Shown: piece by piece, positions 1 through 7,976 of the stretch | Layout: the number at the start of each line of letters is the position of its first letter | Numbering within the stretch: position 1 is the first letter of the stretch | DNA from: Anaerolineae bacterium | Lineage (GTDB): Bacteria; Chloroflexota; Anaerolineae; Aggregatilineales; Phototrophicaceae | Assembly (NCBI GenBank): GCA_013360465.1 | Contig: JABWBO010000043.1 | Location: 1-55,736, forward strand | Direction of reading: 5' to 3' | DNA length: 55,736 nt | Notes under the pieces: model-generated | What the model was told of the DNA's origin: nothing | What the model saw: only the letters and a program-made list of their open reading frames with translations | The model's database searches: none | Program-made: the position numbers and the translations under genes

Positions 1-24
1 AACGATTTAGAGTTGGCGCAATTC

Positions 25-80
25 GTAGGGACGGCATTCTTGCCGTCCGCCGTGTCGGACGCGATTAATCGCGTCCCTAC
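25..80. repeat. palindromic intergenic repeat, copy 1
   Basis: The ends are GTAGGGACG and CGTCCCTAC. Inside are two adjacent hairpins, GGACGGCA/TGCCGTCC and GGACGCGAT/ATCGCGTCC. Related structures occur at 19280-19373 and 31942-32008, always between genes. It lies just past the end of the minus-strand gene at 109 and could also act as its transcription terminator, though it has no T tract. Confidence 0.7.
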
Positions 81-108
81 ATCCCGCCAGGTCTAAACCT
101 ATTCTCCA

Positions 109-1359
109 TCAGTTCAGCAGCACCGGTTGGAGCCAACCCAGGTCGCGGCGGCTGAAAGCGTTTATGATCAACTGGTAGAGCGCGCCCGACCTCACCGGGC
201 GTCCGTCTGATCCGGGCTGGCTGTCAGGGAGCGGGCTGGTCAGGGCGATCACCACGACGGCGCGCTCGACTTCCGGCACGGCGATCACCCGCGCCGGGGC
301 GATCTCGCCGCCGCGCTCGGCGATCAGATCGCGCCAGGGGGCATCGATCACCCCGGAAATGGCGACCTGCAGGCGCTCATCCAGGACGGATGCTGCCGTC
401 TGCGCCAGCGCTTCATCGCGGTAGACCAGCACGATCAGCGCGTATTCCGATTTGGCATCGGCAGCGTCGCCGAAGACCGCCAGGTTGTATACCGGTAGGT
501 TATCGGCTCCGCCGCGTACTGCGTCCTGGTAGGCGCGAATCGCCTCTTCGCTCGCCCCGGCTGCGATACCGTCGAGCGCCAGCGCCAGGAAGTCGTCCGG
601 TCGGGCGAACTGAGCAGCGCGCAGGTAGTACTCGCCATCCAGACCGCGCAGCGCCGCCACCACCAGCGGGTTATCGGCATAGCTGCCCTCGCCCTGAAGC
701 CCCGCCCGCAGCGAATCCGCTAGGGTCGTATCCACGCCCGCGCCGACGATCACCGACGCTGTAGCCGCGCGGGGGAAGCGCCGCCCCAGGTCGCCGCCGA
801 AGATGTCGGCAGGCTGGCGATTGGCGAAATCGACCAGCGCGCCGGCGTCACAGCCATCCGCCGAACACCAGACGGGCGTTCCTTCCCAGTCGTATTCGAC
901 GAAGCCGCGTTCGAGGTGGGCGGCGCGCACTGCTTCGACATCGAACGCACCGCTCAGATAGATGCCCTGATCAGGCGGCAGACCCCATGTGAGCGTCCGT
1001 TCGACGGTGAAGAAGTCGAAGCCGAGCGCGGCGGGCATATCGCCGAAGCTGTTGATGAAACTGAGGGACAGCCCGCCCGCCGGCATGAACGCCGCCAGCG
1101 GCGCGCCGCTGGCAGCAAATGCCTCAAAGTTTTCTGGCAGTTCCATCCCGCGCGATGCCGCTGCCGCGCGATAATCGCCGTAAGTGGTCCACGACCGCGA
1201 ACCGCTGTTATCCGGCACGAACGCCAGCGCCGCCGCCAGGTCATCTGACCCGTTGTAGGGGAAGTCATCCTGAGCGACGGCGGACGAAACCAGCAGCAGG
1301 ATTAACCCGATCAGGCTCGCCCAGCGAATCGCCTGATATGCGACTCGACTTTTCTTCAT
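109..1359 (-). CDS. secreted protein of unknown function
   Basis: About 416 residues with a clear Sec signal peptide: a basic start (MKKSR), a hydrophobic stretch of about 20 residues, and an Ala-rich cleavage region ending near AVAQDD. The rest is soluble, alpha/beta-looking sequence with no family I recognise. It has two Cys residues in a short CSADGC segment. The ATG at 1359 is chosen because AGGAG lies 6 bases upstream; an in-frame TTG at 1365 sits too close to that site. It is divergent from the lipoprotein gene at 1473, with a 110-base shared promoter region. The product is probably extracytoplasmic, but no function is assigned. Confidence 0.7.
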   Translation of the reverse strand: MKKSRVAYQAIRWASLIGLILLLVSSAVAQDDFPYNGSDDLAAALAFVPDNSGSRSWTTYGDYRAAAASRGMELPENFEAFAASGAPLAAFMPAGGLSLSFINSFGDMPAALGFDFFTVERTLTWGLPPDQGIYLSGAFDVEAVRAAHLERGFVEYDWEGTPVWCSADGCDAGALVDFANRQPADIFGGDLGRRFPRAATASVIVGAGVDTTLADSLRAGLQGEGSYADNPLVVAALRGLDGEYYLRAAQFARPDDFLALALDGIAAGASEEAIRAYQDAVRGGADNLPVYNLAVFGDAADAKSEYALIVLVYRDEALAQTAASVLDERLQVAISGVIDAPWRDLIAERGGEIAPARVIAVPEVERAVVVIALTSPLPDSQPGSDGRPVRSGALYQLIINAFSRRDLGWLQPVLLN

Positions 1360-1472
1360 CCCCAACTCCTCTTCAGCGTTTTTCGCGCCATACGCATCGC
1401 GGACTATAATCAGTGTAATTCACATCATAGCGTCGTTTGAAGTTACGCGCGACTAAGTAGAGGCGGCGGCAT

Positions 1473-3185
1473 ATGAACAGGCTCAGCAGGCAGTTGTTGC
1501 GCGCAGTCGCAGGGATGATGACCACCGGGGCAGCGCGACTCGCGCTGCTGATCGGGCTGCTGAGCCTGGTGGGCTGCTCCCTTTCAGCAGAACCGCCCAC
1601 CAGCACCCCGACGGCGACTCTGCCGCCGACGATGACGCTCACGACGGAGGCAATTCTACCGCCGACAGTGCTGCCGACCCAACCGCTGACGCTGGTCGTG
1701 ATGATCACGGCGACGGAACAGGTCGCTTTGCCGGCGACTCTGCCGCCGACGGTAGTGTTCCCGGCGCTGCCGACCGCTGCGCCGACGCTGACGCTCATCC
1801 CGTCGGCGACCGTCGTTACGCCGCAGCCCACCCTGGCGCTGATCACCATCCCGCCGGTGTCGAACACGCCGATCTCCCCGCCGACAGCTACGCAGACGGC
1901 GACGCTTCTTCCGCCACCCCCGCCGATGACCAGCACGCCAATCCCGACGAAACCGCTGTTCACGGCGACCTTCACGGAAACCCTGATTCCTGCCACCGCG
2001 ACGGCGATACCGACCAAGCCGCTGTTCACGGCGACGTTCACCGAGACGCCTGTTGCGCCGACGGCGACGTTCACGGAAACCCTGATTCCACCCACCGCGA
2101 CGGTGACGAATACTGAGACGCCTGTTGCGCCGACGGCGACGTTCACGGAAACCCTGATTCCACCCACCGCGACGGTGACGAATACTGAGACGCCCGTTGC
2201 GCCGACGGCGACGTTCACGGAAACCCTGATTCCACCCACCGCGACGGTGACGAATACTGAGACGCCCGTTGCGCCGACGCCGACGGACACGGAGACGCCG
2301 GTCCCGACGGCGACATTCACCGATACGCCGTCCGCTACGCCGACGGACACGGAGACGCCGGTCCCGACGGCGACATTCACCGACACGCCGTCCGCTACGC
2401 CGACGGACACGGAGACGCCGGTCCCGACGGCGACATTCACCGACACGCCGTCCGCTACGCCGACGGACACGGAGACGCCGCTCCCGACGGCAACATTCAC
2501 CGATACGCCATCCGCCACGCCGACGGACACGGAGACGCCGCTCCCGACGGCAACATTCACCGATACGCCATCCGCCACGCCGACGGACACGGAGACGCCG
2601 CTCCCGACGGCGACAGATACCGAGACTCCGCTCCTATTGTTCACCCCAACGCCGGTCGTCCTGAACGGCGGAATCGCGGCAAATGCGCCGGTCGAGGCTC
2701 TGGCGGGACCCGATCTGTCCTACGAGATCGTCAAGGCGCTCGATCCAGGTACGCCGCTGGGGGTTGTCAGCCTCTACCAGGGTTTCGACCGGCTGTGGGC
2801 TGGTGCGCGCCTGATGGATGGGAGGGTCGTCTGGGTGGATGCTGCCCTGGTGGCGATAGCCGGCGATCCGGCGCTGCTGCCGGTGGTCACGAACGCCGAC
2901 GCGCCGGCGCTGCTGGATGCGCAGCGGGTCGGGGCGTGCGCCGGGTTCAACTGGTCCTTCACCTGGCTGGATGCGAACGAGAATGTGAACCGGTTGGAGA
3001 TCGCCAGCGCGCCGAGCGTCCTGGCGGTCTACGCAACCTGGACGCCGGAGCCGGGCGAGACAATGTTCGTCAGTCCGGAGGTGTTCGCCTGTGCGGTAGG
3101 GACCGCCTGCCTGGATTACGCGCGGGCGGTCGATGAGACGGGTCTGGCTTCGGGCTGGGTGGAATCCAGTATGGCGTGCGGTTAG
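1473..3185 (+). CDS. lipoprotein with Thr/Pro/Glu repeat stalk and SH3b-like C-terminal region
   Basis: 570 residues. The N-terminus is a lipoprotein signal with lipobox LVGC near residue 35, so it is probably anchored to the membrane. Residues of about 40-390 are almost entirely Thr, Pro, Ala and Glu. They include three copies of a 24-residue unit (TETLIPPTATVTNTE type) and five copies of a 20-residue unit (TDTETPVPTATFTDTPSA type). Such low-complexity stalks are common in surface proteins of Chloroflexota. The final 180 residues are globular; the part around 395-460 (ANAPVEALAGPD, a GTPLGV turn, VVWVDAALV) resembles a bacterial SH3 domain, followed by a Cys-containing region of unknown fold. 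Likely role: cell-surface display of a ligand-binding domain on an extended stalk. Binding partner unknown. Confidence 0.75.
   Translation: MNRLSRQLLRAVAGMMTTGAARLALLIGLLSLVGCSLSAEPPTSTPTATLPPTMTLTTEAILPPTVLPTQPLTLVVMITATEQVALPATLPPTVVFPALPTAAPTLTLIPSATVVTPQPTLALITIPPVSNTPISPPTATQTATLLPPPPPMTSTPIPTKPLFTATFTETLIPATATAIPTKPLFTATFTETPVAPTATFTETLIPPTATVTNTETPVAPTATFTETLIPPTATVTNTETPVAPTATFTETLIPPTATVTNTETPVAPTPTDTETPVPTATFTDTPSATPTDTETPVPTATFTDTPSATPTDTETPVPTATFTDTPSATPTDTETPLPTATFTDTPSATPTDTETPLPTATFTDTPSATPTDTETPLPTATDTETPLLLFTPTPVVLNGGIAANAPVEALAGPDLSYEIVKALDPGTPLGVVSLYQGFDRLWAGARLMDGRVVWVDAALVAIAGDPALLPVVTNADAPALLDAQRVGACAGFNWSFTWLDANENVNRLEIASAPSVLAVYATWTPEPGETMFVSPEVFACAVGTACLDYARAVDETGLASGWVESSMACG
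2061..2276 (+). repeat. 72-bp tandem repeat, three copies, within the lipoprotein gene
   Basis: Copies start at 2061, 2133 and 2205 and are nearly identical at DNA level. Each encodes 24 residues of the Thr/Pro stalk. Confidence 0.85.
2281..2612 (+). repeat. 60-bp tandem repeat, five copies plus a partial one
   Basis: Units begin at 2281, 2341, 2401, 2461, 2521 and 2581 (partial), each starting CGACGGACACGGAGACGCCG. Neighbouring copies differ at only a few positions, which suggests recent expansion. Each unit encodes 20 residues. Confidence 0.9.
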
Positions 3186-3210
3186 GGGATGATTTCGCAG
3201 TCATGCATCA

Positions 3211-3237
3211 GCGCCGCCGCTTTTTCAGCGGCGGCGC
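3211..3237 (+). terminator. hairpin after the lipoprotein gene
   Basis: An 11-bp perfect GC-rich stem, GCGCCGCCGCT/AGCGGCGGCGC, 25 bases after the stop codon at 3185. It has no T tract after the stem, so Rho-independent activity is uncertain. Confidence 0.5.
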
Positions 3238-3367
3238 AGTGCAGTGTCAGGCGGGGGCTTCATCGAATGAAGAGGACTCGTCGCGCAGGCGATCAGGTTT
3301 CGCGGTAGTTTCGTCCTCGTCGCTCGTCTGTTGCTTAGGCGCTGTCGCCGGGCAGCGCCCAGTACCT

Positions 3368-3847
3368 TTACTTCAGCGCCTTGTATATCTCGTTGAGGCG
3401 CTGGTTGTACTCCTGCTGCGTAATCTTGCCAGATTTCAATTTGGCGTAGAGCGCCTCGACGCGCTCGTTGTAAGTCTCACCTGGACCCGTCTCTCCAGGG
3501 AGGACGATAGGCACAGTGGCTTTGCTGCCGGAAAAACCGACGATGAGCAGCAGCACCCCGATCACGAATGGCACGCCGGCAGCGCCGATGGTCAAAAGCG
3601 TCCAGGGACCACTCACATCGCGCGCCTCGGACTGGCTGTTGATGCAGGCTGCGCGCACGCCGAAGCGGTCGGTGATGCGTGGACCCACGAAACGGTACTG
3701 TTCGCGGCTGAAGGTCTCGTCTGCACCGCAGAACAGCGGTTGAAACCAGCCATCGATGGTTCTGTTGTCCTGCGTGAAGGGCATCATCGGCAGAATGACC
3801 CAGGCGACCAGCGCCACCACCGCAGCGACGATCAACACGATCCCCAT
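3368..3847 (-). CDS. small membrane protein with C-terminal SHOCT-like domain
   Basis: About 159 residues from the ATG at 3847, or 171 from an in-frame GTG at 3883. There is a first membrane helix near the N-terminus (IVLIVAAVVALVAWVILP) and a second in the middle (AAGVPFVIGVLLLIVGF), with an extracytoplasmic loop of about 65 residues holding Cys residues. The last 35 residues (YNERVEALYAKLKSGKITQ, then EYNQRLNEIYKALK) match the short SHOCT pattern, a C-terminal helical hairpin found on many small membrane proteins and thought to mediate oligomerisation. AGAGGA lies about 11 bases before the ATG. It sits on the same strand just downstream of pheT, 72 bases away, but its function looks unrelated. 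Confidence 0.65.
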   Translation of the reverse strand: MGIVLIVAAVVALVAWVILPMMPFTQDNRTIDGWFQPLFCGADETFSREQYRFVGPRITDRFGVRAACINSQSEARDVSGPWTLLTIGAAGVPFVIGVLLLIVGFSGSKATVPIVLPGETGPGETYNERVEALYAKLKSGKITQQEYNQRLNEIYKALK

Positions 3848-3919
3848 GATCCGCAGTATCCTCTCAGCACAGCATCGATCCACGCCTAATGACAGTCAAC
3901 GCTGTATTCCATTTTACCC

Positions 3920-6502
3920 TTACGCGCGCAGCTTCGCGCCGAGTTCCCGCTCGCAGACCCTGACGATCTTGGCGTGTACCGGGGAGACATCGCGGTCGGT
4001 CAGCGTCCGCTCGTCATCCTGATAGCTCAGCGCGAACGCCAGCGACTTATGCCCCGTCGGGATCGGATCGCCCGTGTAGACGTCGAACAGGCGCACGCCG
4101 CGCAGCAGTTTGCCGCCGGCTTTGCGAATCGCCGCTTCGACCTGCGCCGTCGTCACCGAGTCGTTCACCACCAACGCGATGTCTTGCAGCACCGGCGGGG
4201 TGGTCGGCAGCGGGCGGATCGGGAAGGTCGGGTCGCCGGCGGCGATCAGCGCTTCCAGGTCGAATTCCGCTGCCAGCGCTGGCGCGCCCGTCAGATCGAA
4301 GCGCTCCGCCACCTGCGGGTGTAGTTCGCCGAACACGCCGAGCGTGACGCCGTTTACCACCACCTGCGCCGAGCGCCCTGGATGGAAGGTGGTATGTTTC
4401 GCCGGCTGATAGACCGCGCCGGCGATATGCATTCCGTGCAGCAGCCCTTCGACCACGCCCTTCATGTCGAAGAAGTCCATCGGCGGCGGCGGCGCGGTCC
4501 CTTCCTGCCAGGCGGCGCGCGTTCGCGCGCCGGTGAGCAGCAGGGCAAGGCGGCGCGGTTCATCGGGGAGCGGCTCGCCCTCGCGCGGCAGATAGACCGC
4601 GCCGATCTCGAAGACTGCCTGCCGCGCCTGATAGCGGGCATTGGATCGGGCGTTTTCCAGCAGGTTGATCAGCACCGTGTGGCGCAGGACCGTCTTGTCG
4701 CTGCTGATCGGGTTCGCCATCGCCACATAATCGGCGTCCGGGAGCGACGATTCTGCGCTGGTCGGGACGAGCGCCGCCTCGCGCTCTGGCGTGGTCAGCC
4801 GGTAGCTGATGTTCTCGCGCAGACCCAGGGCGACCAGCAGATCGCGCGCCGCTTCTTCCAGTTCCAGCGCCGGGTTGGGGTGCTGCTGCGGCATGGCGTC
4901 GGCGATCATGGTGGTCGGCAGGTTGTCGTAACCGTAGATGCGCCCGATCTCCTCGATCAGGTCCGCCTGTCCGATCACCGGGTCGCTGCTGATGTCCAGG
5001 CGCGTGTCGGGCACGGTCACGCGCAGGCTGCCGCCGCGCGATTCGACCGCGAAGCCGGCGCGCGTCAGCATGGCGGAGGCTTCGTCGGCGCTGATGCGCA
5101 CGCCCAGGATGCGGGCGATCTCAGCGACGCCGAGATCGACCACCACCGTCTGCGGCGGCAGCGGATACGCGTCGATGATCCCCTGCGCCACCGTGCCGCC
5201 CGCCGTCTGGCGCATCAGCTCGATGCCGCGCTGCACGCCCAGGATCGCCCTGGAAGGATGGACGCCCCGGCTGAACCGGTAGCCCGCGTCGGTGTGGACC
5301 TTCTGCGACGACATGCTGCGGCGGATGTTGATGAAGTCCCACGCCGCCGCCTCCAGCAGGACATTGGTCGTCGAATCGTCGATTTCGGTCTCTGCGCCGC
5401 CGATGATGCCGCCGATGGAGAGCGCGCCGGCGATGTCGCAGACCAGGATGTTGTGCGCATCGAGCGTGCGCTTCACTTCGTCCAGCGTCTCCAGCGTCTC
5501 GCCGGGGTTGGGCAGGCGGGTGATGAGGGTCGGGGCGGCTCCGCCGGCGCGCGCCGCCAGCTTGTCGTAGTCGAAGGCGTGCAGGGGCTGCCCGATCTCG
5601 AAATTGACATAGTTGGTGACATCGACGATGTTGTTGATCGGGCGCTGCCCGGCGAGCTTCAGCCGGCGCTGCATCCATTCCGGCGACGGCTTGATCTGGC
5701 AGCCGCGCAGCAGCGCCAGCGTGAAGCGCGGGTTCAGCTCCGGCTCGCGGATGTCGATGCTGACCGCCCCGGCGATGGGCGCGCCTTCCATGACCACCTC
5801 GTATGACGGCGAACGCAGGGGCTTATCCAGCAGCGCCGCCGCTTCGCGCGCCACGCCGTAGATGCTGATCGCGCGGGCGAGGTTGGGCGTGAATTCGATC
5901 TCCAGCACGACATCGCCCATCACATCCTGAAGCGGTGTGCCCGGCGCGAAGCCGGGATCGTCGTGCAGGAGGATGACGCCCTCGTGTTCCTCGCTCAAGC
6001 CAAGTTCGTATTCTGAACAGACCATGCAGCGGTTGGGGATGCCGCGCAGCGCCTTCTCCTTCAGAATCATCCGCTGTCTGGTTTCGCTGTGTCCGTCCCA
6101 GACTTCCGCGCCTTCGCGGGCGAATGCCGTCCACAGAGGTGAGGGCAGCTCCCCCTTGCCTTTGTACGGGTAGAGGTTGGGCGCGCCGGTGACGGTCGCT
6201 TCCAACTCTACCGCCCCGTGATCGACCATCGCGATCACCAGCCGGTCGGCGTTGGGGTGCGGCTTGACTTCGCGGATCGCCCCCAGCACGATCTTCTCGC
6301 GATCCCAGACGAGATGATCGCTGGCGGGATAGCGGATATCCGCCTTGAAACGGGCGTGAATATCGGCGGGCGGCGTTTGCGGCACGCCGTAGTAATGCAG
6401 CTTGGCGACTTCCAGCCCTGCCAGCGTCAGTTTTTCCGCCAGGAGTTCCGCCGGAAGATCGATGTCTACGAAAGCTTTCAACCACGAAACAGGGACAAGC
6501 AT
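3920..6502 (-). CDS. pheT: phenylalanine--tRNA ligase beta subunit
   Basis: 860 residues, close to the usual bacterial PheT length of about 800. It starts MLVPVSWLKAFVDIDLP, typical of PheT. A tRNA-binding (EMAP-like) domain follows at about 40-170, then the B3/B4 editing domain, the B5 domain (about 440-520), the catalytic-like core, and a C-terminal anticodon-binding ferredoxin-like domain (about 765-858, ending GHKSLAFALSYQDDERTLTD). The tRNA-binding region has an insertion with a CMVCSEYELG segment. PheT pairs with PheS as an alpha2beta2 cytoplasmic enzyme that charges tRNA-Phe and edits Tyr-tRNA-Phe. The ATG overlaps the pheS stop by one base (TGATG), so translation is probably coupled, and both are under the T-box at 7566-7875. 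Confidence 0.97.
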   Translation of the reverse strand: MLVPVSWLKAFVDIDLPAELLAEKLTLAGLEVAKLHYYGVPQTPPADIHARFKADIRYPASDHLVWDREKIVLGAIREVKPHPNADRLVIAMVDHGAVELEATVTGAPNLYPYKGKGELPSPLWTAFAREGAEVWDGHSETRQRMILKEKALRGIPNRCMVCSEYELGLSEEHEGVILLHDDPGFAPGTPLQDVMGDVVLEIEFTPNLARAISIYGVAREAAALLDKPLRSPSYEVVMEGAPIAGAVSIDIREPELNPRFTLALLRGCQIKPSPEWMQRRLKLAGQRPINNIVDVTNYVNFEIGQPLHAFDYDKLAARAGGAAPTLITRLPNPGETLETLDEVKRTLDAHNILVCDIAGALSIGGIIGGAETEIDDSTTNVLLEAAAWDFINIRRSMSSQKVHTDAGYRFSRGVHPSRAILGVQRGIELMRQTAGGTVAQGIIDAYPLPPQTVVVDLGVAEIARILGVRISADEASAMLTRAGFAVESRGGSLRVTVPDTRLDISSDPVIGQADLIEEIGRIYGYDNLPTTMIADAMPQQHPNPALELEEAARDLLVALGLRENISYRLTTPEREAALVPTSAESSLPDADYVAMANPISSDKTVLRHTVLINLLENARSNARYQARQAVFEIGAVYLPREGEPLPDEPRRLALLLTGARTRAAWQEGTAPPPPMDFFDMKGVVEGLLHGMHIAGAVYQPAKHTTFHPGRSAQVVVNGVTLGVFGELHPQVAERFDLTGAPALAAEFDLEALIAAGDPTFPIRPLPTTPPVLQDIALVVNDSVTTAQVEAAIRKAGGKLLRGVRLFDVYTGDPIPTGHKSLAFALSYQDDERTLTDRDVSPVHAKIVRVCERELGAKLRA

Positions 6503-7536
6503 CAGAACTGCTCCAGGAAACGCAGATCGTTGGACCAGAAATAGCGAATGTCGTTGATGTCATGCAGCAGCATTGCGACCCGTTCGGGACCCATGCCGAA
6601 GGCGAACCCGCTCCACTCCGCCGGATCATAGCCGCCGTTGCGCAGCACCGTCGGATGGACCATGCCCGCCCCGGAGATCTCCAGCCAGCCGGCATACTTG
6701 CACACGCGGCAGCCCTTGCCGCCGCACAGGAAGCATTCGACATCGACCTCGATGCTTGGCTCGGTGAAGGGGAAGTAGCTGGCGCGGAAGCGCACCTGCG
6801 CCTTGTCGCCGTACATGCGCCGGGCGAATTCGGCAATCGTCCCCTTGAGGTCGGTCATACGGATGCCGCGCCCCACCGCCAGCCCCTCGACCTGATGGAA
6901 CTGAATCTCGCTGCGGGTGGTGATCTGCTCGAAGCGGTAGCACATGCCCGGCAGGATGATGCGGATCGGCTCCGTTCCGTCTTTGCCGAACTCGCGCATG
7001 GCGCGAATCTGCCCCGGTGAGGTGTGGGTGCGCAGGATGACATTCGGCGTGGTGGTGTAGAACGTGTCCTGCATGTCGCGCGCGGGGTGGTGCGGCGGCA
7101 TGTTCAGCAGGGTGAAATTGGTGTCGTCGTCTTCCACCTCGCGGCTGCGATAGACCTGGAAGCCCATCTCCGCCCAGATTTCGCGGTAGCGGCGGAGCGT
7201 CTGCGTTGAGGGATGCAGCCCGCCGAGCGACGCCGGGCGACCGGGCAGAGTCACATCGATCTGCCCCGACTCCAGGTCGCGCGCCAGTTCCTGCACCTTG
7301 ATCAGCTTCTCGCGCTCGGCGTAACCTTCGGTGAGCGCCGACTTGACTTCGTTGGCGCGTTTGCCGAACGCCGCGCGCTGTTCGGCGGGCAGGCTGCCCA
7401 CGCCCCGCATCATCCGGGTGACTGCGCCGTTTTTACCGAGTGTCTTCAGCTCCCACTCGCGCAGCGCGTCCGATGTCGTGACGGCGTTCAGTTCCGCCGC
7501 CGCCTCCTGGTACATGGCTTCAAGCTGTTCCAGCAT
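6502..7536 (-). CDS. pheS: phenylalanine--tRNA ligase alpha subunit
   Basis: 344 residues, the normal length for bacterial PheS. It has an N-terminal coiled-coil region, then the class II synthetase core: motif 2 around RFEQITTRSEIQFHQVEG and motif 3 near the C-terminus (GFAFGMGPERVAMLLHDIND). A CLCGGKGCRVCKYAGWLEI segment lies in the core; such Cys clusters are frequent in PheS. It makes Phe-AMP and transfers Phe to tRNA-Phe together with PheT. It is the first gene of a two-gene operon. The 5' leader is a phenylalanine T-box, so expression should rise when uncharged tRNA-Phe accumulates. Confidence 0.97.
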   Translation of the reverse strand: MLEQLEAMYQEAAAELNAVTTSDALREWELKTLGKNGAVTRMMRGVGSLPAEQRAAFGKRANEVKSALTEGYAEREKLIKVQELARDLESGQIDVTLPGRPASLGGLHPSTQTLRRYREIWAEMGFQVYRSREVEDDDTNFTLLNMPPHHPARDMQDTFYTTTPNVILRTHTSPGQIRAMREFGKDGTEPIRIILPGMCYRFEQITTRSEIQFHQVEGLAVGRGIRMTDLKGTIAEFARRMYGDKAQVRFRASYFPFTEPSIEVDVECFLCGGKGCRVCKYAGWLEISGAGMVHPTVLRNGGYDPAEWSGFAFGMGPERVAMLLHDINDIRYFWSNDLRFLEQF

Positions 7537-7563
7537 ATGCGATCCTCACCCTCACAGACGACA

Positions 7564-7612
7564 ACAAAAACGCCTTCATCCCGGCGGTATACTGCCAAGG
7601 GACGAAAGCGTT
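7564..7612 (-). terminator. T-box conditional terminator before pheS
   Basis: Stem arms at 7612-7599 and 7582-7569 (AACGCTTTCGTCCC / GGGATGAAGGCGTT, with G-U pairs), followed on the minus strand by TTTTTGTTGT. The T-box core lies just upstream, so the structure can switch to the antiterminator. Confidence 0.88.
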
Positions 7613-7875
7613 TAGCTTCCGCGGTACCACCCTCGTTGGCTGCGCTCCTCCGGTCGGCTGACCGGCGCGAACGCCGCCCACTCGTTGAACCCTGTGACGC
7701 CGGGAAAGCGGACGGACTACCCAGGACGGTTGATCCCTTCACCCGCCAGCGCTGGCGCGCGATACGCCAATCCGGCGAGGGAATTTCGGCGGGTCGTCCT
7801 GCCGCGCTTTCAGTCTGTGGCGTCGGCTCCCTGCCAGGACGGGGCTCTGCGTACTTATCTCGCCTGTCGCTGCTG
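7566..7875 (-). promoter_or_regulatory. T-box riboswitch leader (phenylalanine) of pheST
   Basis: On the minus strand the conserved T-box core GGGTGGTACCGCG lies at 7632-7620. The base of stem I pairs GGCGAG (7864-7859) with CTCGCC, and the 3' side of the internal loop beside it reads GAAATTCC, so the specifier codon is TTC (7783-7781), a Phe codon that matches the downstream genes. An AGTA sequence follows the 5' strand of stem I, as in the stem I S-turn. The terminator is at 7564-7612. Binding of uncharged tRNA-Phe would favour the antiterminator and allow pheST transcription. The T-box core is certain; the exact stem I boundaries are inferred. Confidence 0.93.
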
Positions 7876-7881
7876 ACGCTG

Positions 7882-7911
7882 ATTATGCCAGCGCTATCGG
7901 CAGGGTGTCAA
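7882..7911 (-). promoter_or_regulatory. promoter of the pheST T-box transcript
   Basis: On the minus strand, -35 TTGACA (7911-7906) and -10 CATAAT (7887-7882), with an 18-base spacer. Start of transcription is expected near 7875, at the beginning of the T-box leader. Confidence 0.75.
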
Positions 7912-7976
7912 GGGCAGTGCTGACCGTCTTGGACCGTTATAGCCCGACTGATAAGAACCCAGAGACAGGGTTGCGC

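Noticed and set aside
2061-2612. Regular repeats considered as a CRISPR array
   Set aside because: Units are contiguous without spacers and encode a Thr/Pro stalk; no cas genes.
1373-2644. Long minus-strand open frame of over 400 codons (repeats of VSVGV type)
   Set aside because: It is the antisense of the Thr/Pro repeat stalk in the plus-strand lipoprotein; no signal or family, and repeats are an artefact of the 60/72-bp units.
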